Source of the DNA: Pseudomonadota bacterium
GTDB taxonomy: Bacteria; Pseudomonadota; Gammaproteobacteria; Xanthomonadales; SZUA-36
DNA length: 41,276 nucleotides
Direction: 5' to 3'
Assembly (NCBI GenBank): GCA_015222805.1
Contig: JADFVZ010000069.1
Span: 1-41,276 of the forward strand
The translations under genes were made by a program, and so were the position numbers. Position 1 is the stretch's first letter. Every line of letters starts with the position of its first letter. Shown here piece by piece: positions 8,242 to 15,715 of this stretch. The notes beneath the pieces were generated by a model. That model was not told the origin of the DNA and ran no database searches. It worked only from the letters and a program-made list of their open reading frames with translations.

Positions 8242-9408
8242 TTATCTGATTCCGGTAACACTGCGCGAGATCACCAGCCGCTGAATCTCGCTGGTTCCCT
8301 CATATATTTCTGTAATTTTCGCATCCCGAAAATAACGTTCAACCGGCATTTCCTTACTATAGCCCATTCCGCCGTGAATCTGCACCGCCTGATGGGTAAC
8401 AAACATCGCGGTTTCAGAGGCAAATAACTTGGCCATGGCAGCCTCTGTGGTAAAGCGCCCGCCTTTACCCTCACCCTGTAATTGTTTAGCCATTGCGGCC
8501 TGGTAAATCAGCAGGCGACTGGCTTCAATCCTGGTTTTCATATCAGCAATTTTAGACTGGGTCATCTGGAAAGCACCAATGGGCTGGCCAAATGCCTTGC
8601 GGTCTTTCACGTACTCTAGCGTAGCTTCAAAAGCCGCCAGGGCAATACCAAGCGCCTGTGAAGCAATGCCGATTCGACCTGCATCAAGTACACCCATCGC
8701 ACTGATAAAACCTTTTCCAGGTTCGCCTAGTACGTTGCCTGCCGGGCAACGGTAATTATCAAATTCAATTTCACAGGTTGCAGATGCCCTGATACCCAGC
8801 TTGGGTTCTTTTTTGCCGCGAATGTATCCAGGCTGGTCCGCTTCAATGATAAATGCGGTGATACCGTGAGCACCTTTATCAGCATCGGTAACCGCAAACA
8901 ACACACCATACTCTGCAACCGGTCCTGATGTAATCCAGGACTTCTTACCGTTTATTACATAATGGCTGCCATCTTCACTCAATACCGCCCGTGTATTCAT
9001 GGCCACCGCGTCAGAGCCTGACTGGGGCTCTGTGAGCAGGTAAGCTCCAATTTTTTTACCAGTGGCAATATCGCGCACATATTTCTGTTTTTGTTCCTCA
9101 GTACCATTTTTGAGGATACCGTGGCAGAAAAGGGAATTATTCACCGACATAATGACTGAATGGGCTGCATCAGCTTTGGCGATTTCAATCATTGCCAGCA
9201 CATAGGCTATGGAATCCATTCCAGCACCACCATAGGCTTCAGGAACCTCAATACCCATCAAACCTAATTCACCCATCTGGCGAATATTATCCAGCGGAAA
9301 CTCCCCGCTTTCGTCAAAGGCTGCTGCAACCGGAACGATCTGGTTTTGAGCAAAATCACGCGCTGCGTCCTGAATCATTTCCTGTTCTTCGCTTAGCTTG
9401 AAATCCAT
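8242..9408 (-). CDS. Acyl-CoA dehydrogenase (short/branched chain type)
   Basis: A flavoprotein of 388 residues that oxidises acyl-CoA thioesters to 2-enoyl-CoA and passes electrons to electron-transfer flavoprotein. The N-terminal helical domain begins MDFKLSEEQEM. The FAD-binding signature GAYLLTEPQSGSDA is in the middle. The C-terminal YEGTSEIQR carries the usual catalytic glutamate region. QIHGGMGYSKE is also typical. An upstream in-frame start at 9471 exists, but the ATG at 9408 is preferred: AGGAAG lies about 7 bases upstream and the sequence begins where family members begin. The chain-length preference cannot be decided; it resembles butyryl/short-branched enzymes. The leader is about 20 bases from the predicted promoter. 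Confidence 0.88.
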   Translation of the reverse strand: MDFKLSEEQEMIQDAARDFAQNQIVPVAAAFDESGEFPLDNIRQMGELGLMGIEVPEAYGGAGMDSIAYVLAMIEIAKADAAHSVIMSVNNSLFCHGILKNGTEEQKQKYVRDIATGKKIGAYLLTEPQSGSDAVAMNTRAVLSEDGSHYVINGKKSWITSGPVAEYGVLFAVTDADKGAHGITAFIIEADQPGYIRGKKEPKLGIRASATCEIEFDNYRCPAGNVLGEPGKGFISAMGVLDAGRIGIASQALGIALAAFEATLEYVKDRKAFGQPIGAFQMTQSKIADMKTRIEASRLLIYQAAMAKQLQGEGKGGRFTTEAAMAKLFASETAMFVTHQAVQIHGGMGYSKEMPVERYFRDAKITEIYEGTSEIQRLVISRSVTGIR

Positions 9409-9436
9409 TATTAACTTCCTGTGCAATAAAGTTGAA

Positions 9437-9442
9437 ATTATA
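9437..9442 (-). promoter_or_regulatory. -10 element of the acyl-CoA dehydrogenase promoter
   Basis: On the minus strand the sequence reads TATAAT, a perfect -10 hexamer, about 29 bases before the preferred ATG at 9408. The -35 region at the correct spacing is a poor match, suggesting activator dependence or weak basal activity. Confidence 0.4.
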
Positions 9443-9534
9443 AACCCTTGCAGGCAATCCCGCACATCCACGGGAAATATTATTCACCTCAATACTGATC
9501 CTGATCAACCTTTATTCAATTAATAAAATCAAAT

Positions 9535-9563
9535 CTGTTGAAATCCAGATTGAGTTTCAACAG
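9535..9563. promoter_or_regulatory. Putative operator of the ArsR-methyltransferase gene
   Basis: CTGTTGAAA (9535-9543) and TTTCAACAG (9555-9563) are perfect 9-bp inverted copies with an 11-base spacer. The arrangement fits a winged-helix dimer binding two successive major grooves. It lies 15 bases before the TTG start of the ArsR-family gene and between it and the divergent acyl-CoA dehydrogenase gene. Confidence 0.5.
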
Positions 9564-9577
9564 TAGCTGTTGCATTA

Positions 9578-10546
9578 TTGCGGCGACGATTAAAACTGGT
9601 GAGAATTCCAATCGACCTGCAAACTGCATCACAACACATCCGCCTGCTCTCCGACACAACCCGGGCACGGCTTTTATTTCTGCTCGAACAGGAAGAGCTC
9701 AGCGTGGCTGAGCTGGCAGCTATTACCCGCCTGGCACAGCCAAGGGTGTCTACCCATCTGGCCAAACTACGTGAAGCCGGCCTGGTCAATGACCGCCGTG
9801 ACGGTGCCTCAGTTTATTACCGCCTGAGTTCCCGGCAGGACAACCCGCAAATCGCCGCCCTCTGGGCGACCTTTTGTGAAAGCGTGCGTGATCCCCTGGT
9901 TGAACAGGATCGCAACCGAATTGCAGATATCCTTGCCCAGCGCACCGCCGGCCGGAACTGGGCTGATTCCGTTGCCGGCGATATGGATCGGCACTACTCT
10001 CCCGGACGCACATGGGAGGCAACAGCGCGCGCACTGGTGCATTTACTCAAGCTAGGTGATGTTGTTGATATTGCCTCCGGCGACGGAGTAATGGCAGAGT
10101 TGCTGAGTGAACACTCCCGCAGCATTACCTGCCTGGACATCAGCGATCATATTCTAAATGCCGCAAAAAAACGCCTGCAGGGTAAAGCTAACGTTAGTTT
10201 CCAGAAAGGTGATATGCACAACCTGCAACTGGCAGATAACAGTATGGATACTGTCCTGCTAATGCATGCACTCACCTATACTACTGACCCGCAAACCGTA
10301 TTTAAGGAAGCGGCTCGAGTTTTGCGACCAGGCGGCCAGCTGTTGGCAGCAACTTTGCAGGAGCATAAACATAAACGAGCGGTGTCCACATTTGATCACC
10401 TGAACCAGGGGTTCAGCGAGAAAGACCTGCAGGCTTTTTGCGAAAAATCCGGACTTAAAGTCGACTATTGCACGACCTCGTCAATTGAAAAACGACCGCC
10501 CCACTTTGCAGTGCTGACACTACTGGCCAGTTTGCCAGAGCAGTAG
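9578..10546 (+). CDS. ArsR-type regulator fused to a SAM-dependent methyltransferase
   Basis: A 322-residue two-domain protein. Residues about 12-85 form an ArsR-type winged helix (SVAELAAITRLAQPRVSTHL is the recognition region). It lacks the cysteine metal motif of metal-sensing members. Residues about 130-300 are a class I methyltransferase with the SAM-binding loop VVDIASGDG (162-170) and VLRPGGQLL. Such fusions occur across Gammaproteobacteria and, in established work, are linked to control of the SAM/methionine cycle. No such genes are adjacent here, so the target is unknown. The frame begins with TTG at 9578; GTG at 9599 is an equally good start. Neither has a clear ribosome site. The gene is divergent from the acyl-CoA dehydrogenase gene and preceded by a 9+9-bp palindrome. 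Confidence 0.85.
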   Translation: MRRRLKLVRIPIDLQTASQHIRLLSDTTRARLLFLLEQEELSVAELAAITRLAQPRVSTHLAKLREAGLVNDRRDGASVYYRLSSRQDNPQIAALWATFCESVRDPLVEQDRNRIADILAQRTAGRNWADSVAGDMDRHYSPGRTWEATARALVHLLKLGDVVDIASGDGVMAELLSEHSRSITCLDISDHILNAAKKRLQGKANVSFQKGDMHNLQLADNSMDTVLLMHALTYTTDPQTVFKEAARVLRPGGQLLAATLQEHKHKRAVSTFDHLNQGFSEKDLQAFCEKSGLKVDYCTTSSIEKRPPHFAVLTLLASLPEQ

Positions 10547-10585
10547 TCAGTCAAGCCGCAAGCCAGGTCAGGAAATAAGCCTGGG

Positions 10586-11119
10586 CTACCAAATCAAATC
10601 ATCAGGCACCGGGTGTTCAGACTCATCCGGTTCATCACTGCCTTTCAGGTCCGGGACATGCTCAGGAGAGAGTTTCTGAACCTGTTCTGCAACAGCCTTA
10701 CTAACGAGGTGATACCGTCCACGGAGGTAAACAACCGCGATAGTTCCTGAATTAAGCTGAGCCAGCTGAGCCTGGTCCACCATAACTTTACGAATTTTTC
10801 CAAAATGGAAGAAATTTCGGCTTATTTCAGCATCATTCTTGTTCAGCCTGGTGGAATCCAGCAAAATAACTATCTTATTATTGATCTCGCGCCGGCGTTT
10901 TTGTTCTGCCTGTTTCAGCTCGATACGTTTTTTTGCCCTGTCTTTTTCTTTTTTAGCACATTCTTTTTCTTCTTTCGCACGCGCCTGCCAGGCACGCTCC
11001 AAATCAGATGATTGTGAAGGGTTTTTCTTTACGAGCGGGTGTTTCGAGCGAGTCTTTTTCGGGGGAGTTGCTCTGGCCAGGCCGGCTTTAAGCAGTTGAT
11101 CCCTTAATGAATCAGCCAT
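10586..11119 (-). CDS. DUF2058 family protein
   Basis: This 177-residue basic protein matches the uncharacterised DUF2058 (YaiL-like) family. It opens [15 protein letters not shown] lysine/arginine/glutamate-rich stretch at about residues 40-85 looks like a charged coiled coil, and a conserved C-terminal domain contains [14 protein letters not shown] and YLRGRYHLV. Function is unknown; the charged helix suggests nucleic-acid or ribosome contact, which is inference. The ATG at 11119 is chosen over the upstream one at 11149 because family members begin there. It overlaps the end of the upstream epimerase gene by 8 bases, implying one transcript. Confidence 0.8.
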   Translation of the reverse strand: MADSLRDQLLKAGLARATPPKKTRSKHPLVKKNPSQSSDLERAWQARAKEEKECAKKEKDRAKKRIELKQAEQKRRREINNKIVILLDSTRLNKNDAEISRNFFHFGKIRKVMVDQAQLAQLNSGTIAVVYLRGRYHLVSKAVAEQVQKLSPEHVPDLKGSDEPDESEHPVPDDLIW

Positions 11120-12059
11120 TTTTATCAAGCCTTTGCTGGAAATAAGCAATAGTTTTTACCAGCCCCTTGTGCAGGGGGGTAGAGGCTTTCCAACCCAGGC
11201 CATCTGCGGCGCGCTGAATATCCGGTTGGCGCTGCATGGGGTCATCAGCCGGCAGTTCATGATATTCAATTTTTGAGTTCGAGCCAGTCATCTCAATCAC
11301 CACCTCAGCCAAACCCAGCATTGTGAATGGGGTGGGGTTGCCCAGGTTAACAGGGCCGGTCAGGTTGGAATCCATCATCCGCATCAGCCCCTCCACCAGG
11401 TCATCGCGATAACAGAATGACCGGGTCTGGCTGCCATCGCCATAAATAGTAATTGGCTGGTTTTTCAGTGCCTGAACGATAAAGTTCGATATTACCCGGC
11501 CATCATCAATCTGCATTCCCGGACCATAGGTATTAAAAATCCGCGCCACCCTTATCTCTACGCCATATTCCCGGTAATAATCAAAAAACAGGGTTTCAGC
11601 ACAACGCTTGCCTTCATCGTAACAGGCACGTATCCCGATCGGGTTAACGTTTCCCCAGTAGTCTTCGGTTTGCGGGTGGACCGTTGGATCACCATAAACC
11701 TCTGACGTCGATGCCTGCAGGACACGCGCGTTGGTATTACGGGCCAGCTCGAGCATATTAACTGCACCAATGACCGAGGTCCGGGTTGTCTGCACTGGAT
11801 CATACTGATAGTGGATGGGCGAAGCCGGACAGGCCAGATTATAGATCTGATCAACTTCAAGACTGATCGGAATCGTAACATCATGACGAAGAGCCTCAAA
11901 ATTATGCTGGTCCAGCAAATCTTCAATATTGCTTTTACGGCCGGTAAAGTAATTATCCAGGCAGATAACATCATGACCCAGTGATACCAGTTGCCTGCAG
12001 AGGCTTGATCCCAGGAAGCCGGCACCGCCGGTTATCAGAATACGCTGTGATTCAACCAA
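11112..12059 (-). CDS. UDP-glucuronate decarboxylase-like SDR epimerase
   Basis: A 315-residue extended short-chain dehydrogenase. The NAD-binding motif [10 protein letters not shown] is near residue 11. STSEVYGDP and the catalytic tyrosine-lysine pair in YDEGKR (about 147-152) follow, as do NTYGPGM and [15 protein letters not shown]. These match UDP-xylose synthase, which oxidises and decarboxylates UDP-glucuronate. A different UDP-sugar epimerase remains possible. The only available start is TTG at 12059, with a weak GAGA upstream. No glycosyltransferases or polysaccharide genes lie nearby, which is unusual. A terminator separates it from the FKBP gene, and its end overlaps the DUF2058 gene. 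Confidence 0.82.
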   Translation of the reverse strand: MVESQRILITGGAGFLGSSLCRQLVSLGHDVICLDNYFTGRKSNIEDLLDQHNFEALRHDVTIPISLEVDQIYNLACPASPIHYQYDPVQTTRTSVIGAVNMLELARNTNARVLQASTSEVYGDPTVHPQTEDYWGNVNPIGIRACYDEGKRCAETLFFDYYREYGVEIRVARIFNTYGPGMQIDDGRVISNFIVQALKNQPITIYGDGSQTRSFCYRDDLVEGLMRMMDSNLTGPVNLGNPTPFTMLGLAEVVIEMTGSNSKIEYHELPADDPMQRQPDIQRAADGLGWKASTPLHKGLVKTIAYFQQRLDKNG

Positions 12060-12114
12060 CGGGAAAATCTCTTTTCATTGTGTTAAATGTTATATGTAAA
12101 TCAAATTGCAGTTT

Positions 12115-12150
12115 ATTAAAAAACCCGGGCACTGGAACCAATGCCCGGGT
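12115..12150 (-). terminator. Rho-independent terminator after the FKBP gene
   Basis: Perfect 9-bp stem ACCCGGGCA/TGCCCGGGT, followed on the minus strand by a run of T. It lies between the FKBP isomerase stop and the epimerase gene. Confidence 0.85.
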
Positions 12151-12162
12151 CATTAACAAAAT

Positions 12163-12867
12163 TTACTTCGCTTCACCAATTGAAATCAGTTCAACCTCAA
12201 AAATCAGGGTTGAATTCGGCATTATAGATGGCGGACTGCCCTGCTCACCATAAGCCAGTGCGGAAGGAATAAAGAATTTGTATTTACTGCCAACGGGCAT
12301 CAACTGCACACCTTCGGTCCACCCCGGAATAACCCGGTTAAGCGGAAATGAAGCAGGTGCGTTACGCTTGTAGGAGCTGTCAAATTCCTGGCCGTTTAAT
12401 GTGGTACCGCGGTAATGTACCGTAACCGTCTCTTCAGCCTTGGGTTTTGCCCCCTTACCGGCAGTGATAACCTGGTACTGTAGTCCAGATGCGGTTGTTA
12501 TTACACCGTCTTTTTTAGCATTCCCAGCCAAAAATGCTGCGCCTTCTGTGGCATTGGCACCCGCAATTTTCGCTACCTTTGCCTGTGCTTCTTCAGTCTT
12601 ACGGGTGATAAACGCCTGTCGTGTATTATCAATTTCCGCTTCAGTCATCAAGGTTTCGCCACCCTCAAAACCAGTCTGTATTGCAGCTGATAAAGTTTTG
12701 AAATTAACCTCCATACCCTGGGCTTTAAGGGTACGTCCTATATCCAGACCAAAGATATAGCTTAGTTTTTGTTCTTCAGTTTTCAGGTCTGCAGCAGAGG
12801 CTGTTACCATTAACGCACCGCTTAAAACAGCCGTCAGCAAGCCTTTATTAATTATTGCTTTATCCAT
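12163..12867 (-). CDS. FKBP-type peptidyl-prolyl isomerase, periplasmic (Mip/FkpA/FklB-like)
   Basis: A 234-residue secreted folding catalyst. A signal peptide occupies about the first 25 residues (ending ASA, cleavage before ADLK). An N-terminal dimerisation helix region follows (TEEQKLSYIFGLDIGRTLK), then a C-terminal FKBP domain with VTVHYRGTTLNGQEFDSS and FIPSALAYGEQG. It catalyses cis-trans isomerisation of prolyl bonds in the periplasm or at the outer membrane. ATG at 12867 is preferred over 12882 because GGAG lies about 9 bases upstream of it. It is a single-gene unit with its own promoter and terminator. Final assignment between FkpA, FklB and Mip types is not possible by eye. Confidence 0.88.
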   Translation of the reverse strand: MDKAIINKGLLTAVLSGALMVTASAADLKTEEQKLSYIFGLDIGRTLKAQGMEVNFKTLSAAIQTGFEGGETLMTEAEIDNTRQAFITRKTEEAQAKVAKIAGANATEGAAFLAGNAKKDGVITTASGLQYQVITAGKGAKPKAEETVTVHYRGTTLNGQEFDSSYKRNAPASFPLNRVIPGWTEGVQLMPVGSKYKFFIPSALAYGEQGSPPSIMPNSTLIFEVELISIGEAK

Positions 12868-12899
12868 TGTTTGAAACTCCATTTTAATATTAGCCCGTT

Positions 12900-12928
12900 A
12901 TTGTCCCCTGTTAACCAGCATATGGCAA
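12900..12928 (-). promoter_or_regulatory. Sigma-70 promoter of the FKBP gene
   Basis: Read on the minus strand, TTGCCA (12928-12923) is followed after exactly 17 bases by GACAAT (12905-12900). The transcript would start near 12893, leaving about 25 bases before the ATG at 12867 and including its GGAG. Confidence 0.45.
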
Positions 12929-13107
12929 CCGCGGGCATGTGAATATCTTTGTTTCGGTGGTTTTAGGTGACTACCGATACGGGTCTTTGAACACACAAAA
13001 ATTAATCAGTTCCCTGTGAATGAAAATAAATACTCACCCTGCCAGAATACATCATTAAAAACATACAGAAAGGTTCTGAATTAACTCGTAATAATGCACT
13101 AATAATG

Positions 13108-13113
13108 TATAAT
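13108..13113 (+). promoter_or_regulatory. -10 element upstream of sat-cysC
   Basis: Perfect TATAAT about 70 bases before the start codon. No good -35 lies at 16-18 bases, so activator control is possible. Confidence 0.35.
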
Positions 13114-13183
13114 ACACGGCTGATTATTCTTGTTTTAAATCTAAACTTTACAGACTTCTGGAGCGCCATCAGGCGACAACAAT

Positions 13184-14899
13184 ATGAGCTCAAATTTCAC
13201 GGCCCACGGAGGCCAGCTAAAAAACCTGTTTATCACCGAAACCGATGTCGCTGAGGCAAAACTCCATGCCGGCACCCTACCTGACTGGGACCTGAGTGAA
13301 CGCCAAATTTGCGACCTGGAATTAATCATGAACGGTGGTTTCTCACCACTGGAGGGTTTCCTGGGAGAAGCTGATTACCTGTCAGTACTCTCCGATATGC
13401 GTCTTCAGGATGGTAACCTGTGGCCAATACCGGTAACCCTTGATGTCAGTGAAACCTTCGCCGGAAAACTCAACGTGGGTGACGAGTTTGTTCTCAGGGA
13501 CGCTGAGGGAGTCGCTATAGCGACAATGAGCGCTGATTCTATCTGGACTCCGGATATGGATGTGGAAGCCCAGGCAGTTTATGGCACAACGGATACTAAA
13601 CATCCGGCAGCAGCTTACCTGAAACAGCATAGCAACCCAGTTTATATTGGCGGAACAGTTAAAGGCCTGCAGGCCCCGGTTCATTATGATTGCAAGCACT
13701 TACGCCATGATCCCGTAGAACTGCGTCAGTTATTCGAAAAACTGGGTTGGCAGCGTGTTGTCGCATTCCAGACCCGCAACCCTATGCATCGGGCGCATCA
13801 GGAATTAACCTTCCGTGCAGCGCGTGAAACCCAGGCCAACTTATTAATTCACCCTGTGGTCGGCATGACCAAACCCGGTGATATCGACCACCTGACCCGG
13901 GTACGCTGCTATGAAGCCCTGTTACCGAACTACCCCGAGCAGACAACCCAACTCAGCCTGTTACCGTTAGCCATGCGCATGGGTGGTCCGCGTGAAGCAC
14001 TCTGGCATGCCATTATCCGCAAAAACTATGGCTGTACCCATTTGATCGTTGGCCGCGATCATGCCGGGCCGGGTAACGACAGCAATGACCAGCCCTTTTA
14101 CGGTCCCTTCGACGCACAGGAACTGCTGTCTAAACATGAGCAGGAACTGGGAATCGAAATGGTTCCATTTAAAATGATGGTGTACGTTGAAGAACGCGCA
14201 CAATACGCCCCGGTTGATGAAATCAAAGAAGGCGAGAGCGTTCTTAATATCAGCGGCACAGAGCTGCGTCGTCGCTTGTATGAAGGCCTTGATATCCCCG
14301 AATGGTTTACCTTCCCTAAAGTAGTCGAAGCCTTACGCTTGCGTTATCCACCTCGCCACAAACAGGGGTTTACCGTATTTTTCACTGGCCTCTCCGGTTC
14401 AGGAAAATCTACGATCGCAAACGTTCTAATGATTAAACTGCTGGAAATGGGTGGCCGGCCGGTAACTTTGCTGGATGGTGATGTGGTCCGCAAGAACTTG
14501 TCTTCCGAATTGGGTTTCTCACGCGAACACAGAAATTTAAACGTACTGCGTATTGGTTATGTGGCTAGCGAAATCACCAAAAATAGTGGCGTTGCCATTT
14601 GCGCACCTATCGCACCATACAGTGAAATTCGTGACCAGATTCGTGCGGAAATTGAACCTTTAGGTGGTTTCATTGAGGTCCACATCTCAACGCCAATTGA
14701 AGTATGCGAAAAACGCGATCGTAAAGGCCTGTATGCAAAAGCCCGCCGTGGTGAAATTAAACAGTTCACCGGTATTGATGATCCCTATGAAGCACCTACC
14801 GATGCAGAAATTGTTCTCGACACCCTCAACATGAGCCCTGAGCAGGCTGCCCAGGAAATCATCCTTAAACTGGAATCAATGGAACTCATTGCCGGGTAG
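13184..14899 (+). CDS. Bifunctional sulfate adenylyltransferase / adenylylsulfate kinase
   Basis: A 571-residue fusion. Residues 1 to about 390 are a monomeric-type ATP sulfurylase (Sat) with QTRNPMHRAH at 196-205 and GRDHAGPG at 290-297. Residues about 395-571 are APS kinase (CysC), with the P-loop GLSGSGKST at 402-410 and DGDVVRKNLSSELGFS. Together they would turn sulfate into PAPS. The pair replaces the CysDN plus CysC arrangement of enteric bacteria. No PAPS reductase, sulfite reductase or sulfotransferase gene is nearby, so assimilation versus sulfation cannot be decided. The ATG at 13184 has AGGCGA upstream. It is monocistronic, with a strong terminator. Confidence 0.93.
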   Translation: MSSNFTAHGGQLKNLFITETDVAEAKLHAGTLPDWDLSERQICDLELIMNGGFSPLEGFLGEADYLSVLSDMRLQDGNLWPIPVTLDVSETFAGKLNVGDEFVLRDAEGVAIATMSADSIWTPDMDVEAQAVYGTTDTKHPAAAYLKQHSNPVYIGGTVKGLQAPVHYDCKHLRHDPVELRQLFEKLGWQRVVAFQTRNPMHRAHQELTFRAARETQANLLIHPVVGMTKPGDIDHLTRVRCYEALLPNYPEQTTQLSLLPLAMRMGGPREALWHAIIRKNYGCTHLIVGRDHAGPGNDSNDQPFYGPFDAQELLSKHEQELGIEMVPFKMMVYVEERAQYAPVDEIKEGESVLNISGTELRRRLYEGLDIPEWFTFPKVVEALRLRYPPRHKQGFTVFFTGLSGSGKSTIANVLMIKLLEMGGRPVTLLDGDVVRKNLSSELGFSREHRNLNVLRIGYVASEITKNSGVAICAPIAPYSEIRDQIRAEIEPLGGFIEVHISTPIEVCEKRDRKGLYAKARRGEIKQFTGIDDPYEAPTDAEIVLDTLNMSPEQAAQEIILKLESMELIAG

Positions 14900-14927
14900 A
14901 GTTAAGAGCCCAGATAGTTCCACCGAT

Positions 14928-14953
14928 AAAGCCCGGGTTTCCCGGGCTTTTTT
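14928..14953 (+). terminator. Rho-independent terminator after sat-cysC
   Basis: Perfect 10-bp stem AAAGCCCGGG/CCCGGGCTTT with a TTT loop and a following T-run. Confidence 0.9.
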
Positions 14954-14995
14954 ATTGCCTGACAATACATTACAAAATTATTCTGGCACGGTTGT

Positions 14996-15024
14996 TTGCA
15001 CTTTCTAATAACTGGTGTTATACT
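14996..15024 (+). promoter_or_regulatory. Sigma-70 promoter of the GntR/ABC operon
   Basis: TTGCAC (14996-15001) and TATACT (15019-15024) are exactly 17 bases apart. The start of transcription would be near 15031, with a 47-base leader before the ATG at 15078. The -10 region overlaps the left arm of an inverted repeat, a plausible place for repressor control. Confidence 0.6.
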
Positions 15025-15069
15025 TCACTACATCACTAATATTATATAACAGGAAAAAAGTAACACCAG
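15012..15069. repeat. 9-bp inverted repeat across the GntR/ABC operon promoter
   Basis: CTGGTGTTA (15012-15020) and TAACACCAG (15061-15069) are perfect inverted copies 40 bases apart. The left arm overlaps the -10 element and the right arm ends just before the first start codon. Because the left arm lies upstream of the predicted transcript start, an RNA hairpin is unlikely; a two-site operator for the YtrA-type regulator is possible. Confidence 0.35.
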
Positions 15070-15077
15070 GTGACGCT

Positions 15078-15314
15078 ATGCTGAGACTTCCAACACGAAA
15101 AATTATATCTGTTCCGCATTCACTAGCCATTGTCAGTGCCATTATGCTTATCTGGAGTGTACAGGCAGGAAATACTGCTATTGATGTTTCCAGGCTGTCA
15201 GAACCACAGCAACTGGTAATGACAGAAAATTGTGAACCTGATAACCAGGTAACCGTAGTTGCCACTGTAGAATCAGTTCCGACCAACCCATGGGCTGTTT
15301 TGCACCTGTTTTGA
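15078..15314 (+). CDS. Small exported or membrane-anchored protein, function unknown
   Basis: A 78-residue protein that I do not recognise. A basic N-terminus (MLRLPTRK) is followed by a hydrophobic helix (about residues 12-31) ending SVQAGN, a possible signal cleavage site. The remaining 45 or so residues are polar, with a single cysteine (NCEPDN). The ATG at 15078 has AGG about 8 bases upstream; an earlier in-frame start at 15015 lies upstream of the predicted transcription start and is rejected. It is the first gene of an operon with a GntR regulator and an ABC transporter, 12 bases before the regulator start. The context suggests an envelope-related role, but that is inference. Confidence 0.55.
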   Translation: MLRLPTRKIISVPHSLAIVSAIMLIWSVQAGNTAIDVSRLSEPQQLVMTENCEPDNQVTVVATVESVPTNPWAVLHLF

Positions 15315-15326
15315 GAATTGCCATCA

Positions 15327-15683
15327 ATGACTAATAACTGGAACGAAAATCAACCAATTTACTGGCAGCTATGCGAACGTACTATAGAACGCATCCTTGA
15401 TGGTTCATTGAATGAATCAGACCCGCTGCCCTCGGTTCGCCAGGTAGCAGCTGAACTGCAAATAAACCCCATCACCGTCTCCAAGGCCTACCAGTTACTG
15501 GTCGACGACAATATTGTGGAAAAACGCCGTGGCCTCGGCATGTTTGTTAAAACCGGCGCCCGCGATCAATTGCTGCAGTCAGAGCGCGAAAAATTTCGCA
15601 ACCAGATCTGGCCGGATATCCTGGCACGAATAGAACGACTAGGAATTGACCCGGCAAGCTTGCTCGATACTATCAAGAAATAG
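15327..15683 (+). CDS. GntR family regulator, short YtrA type
   Basis: A 118-residue transcription factor. Residues about 10-75 form the GntR winged helix, with the typical segments PLPSVRQVAAELQINPITV and SKAYQLLVDD. The short C-terminal tail (about 40 residues) lacks the large ligand-binding domain of other GntR proteins. This is the YtrA arrangement, in which such regulators sit in front of ABC transporter genes and repress them. The ATG at 15327 is preferred to the TTG at 15318. It lies between a small exported protein and an ABC ATPase gene 32 bases downstream. The likely target is its own promoter (inverted repeat 15012-15069). The inducer is unknown. Confidence 0.88.
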   Translation: MTNNWNENQPIYWQLCERTIERILDGSLNESDPLPSVRQVAAELQINPITVSKAYQLLVDDNIVEKRRGLGMFVKTGARDQLLQSEREKFRNQIWPDILARIERLGIDPASLLDTIKK

Positions 15684-15715
15684 CACATCATAAAATTAAA
15701 CAGGCGCAGGAATCC

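Larger units (their letters stand above)
12883..13183. other. Divergent intergenic region between FKBP and sat-cysC genes
   Basis: About 300 bases with no gene. The left end carries the FKBP promoter on the minus strand (12900-12928). The right end carries a TATAAT hexamer (13108-13113) about 70 bases before the sat-cysC ATG. The middle (12930-13080) shows no clear hairpin, operator or riboswitch. Confidence 0.5.

Noticed and set aside
9409-9471. N-terminal extension of the acyl-CoA dehydrogenase to the upstream start
   Set aside because: The ATG at 9408 has a good AGGAAG site and matches the family N-terminus; the upstream part would also lie above the predicted promoter.
12930-13183. A riboswitch or attenuator before sat-cysC
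   Set aside because: The predicted leader is only about 65 bases and shows no stable hairpin or known aptamer pattern.
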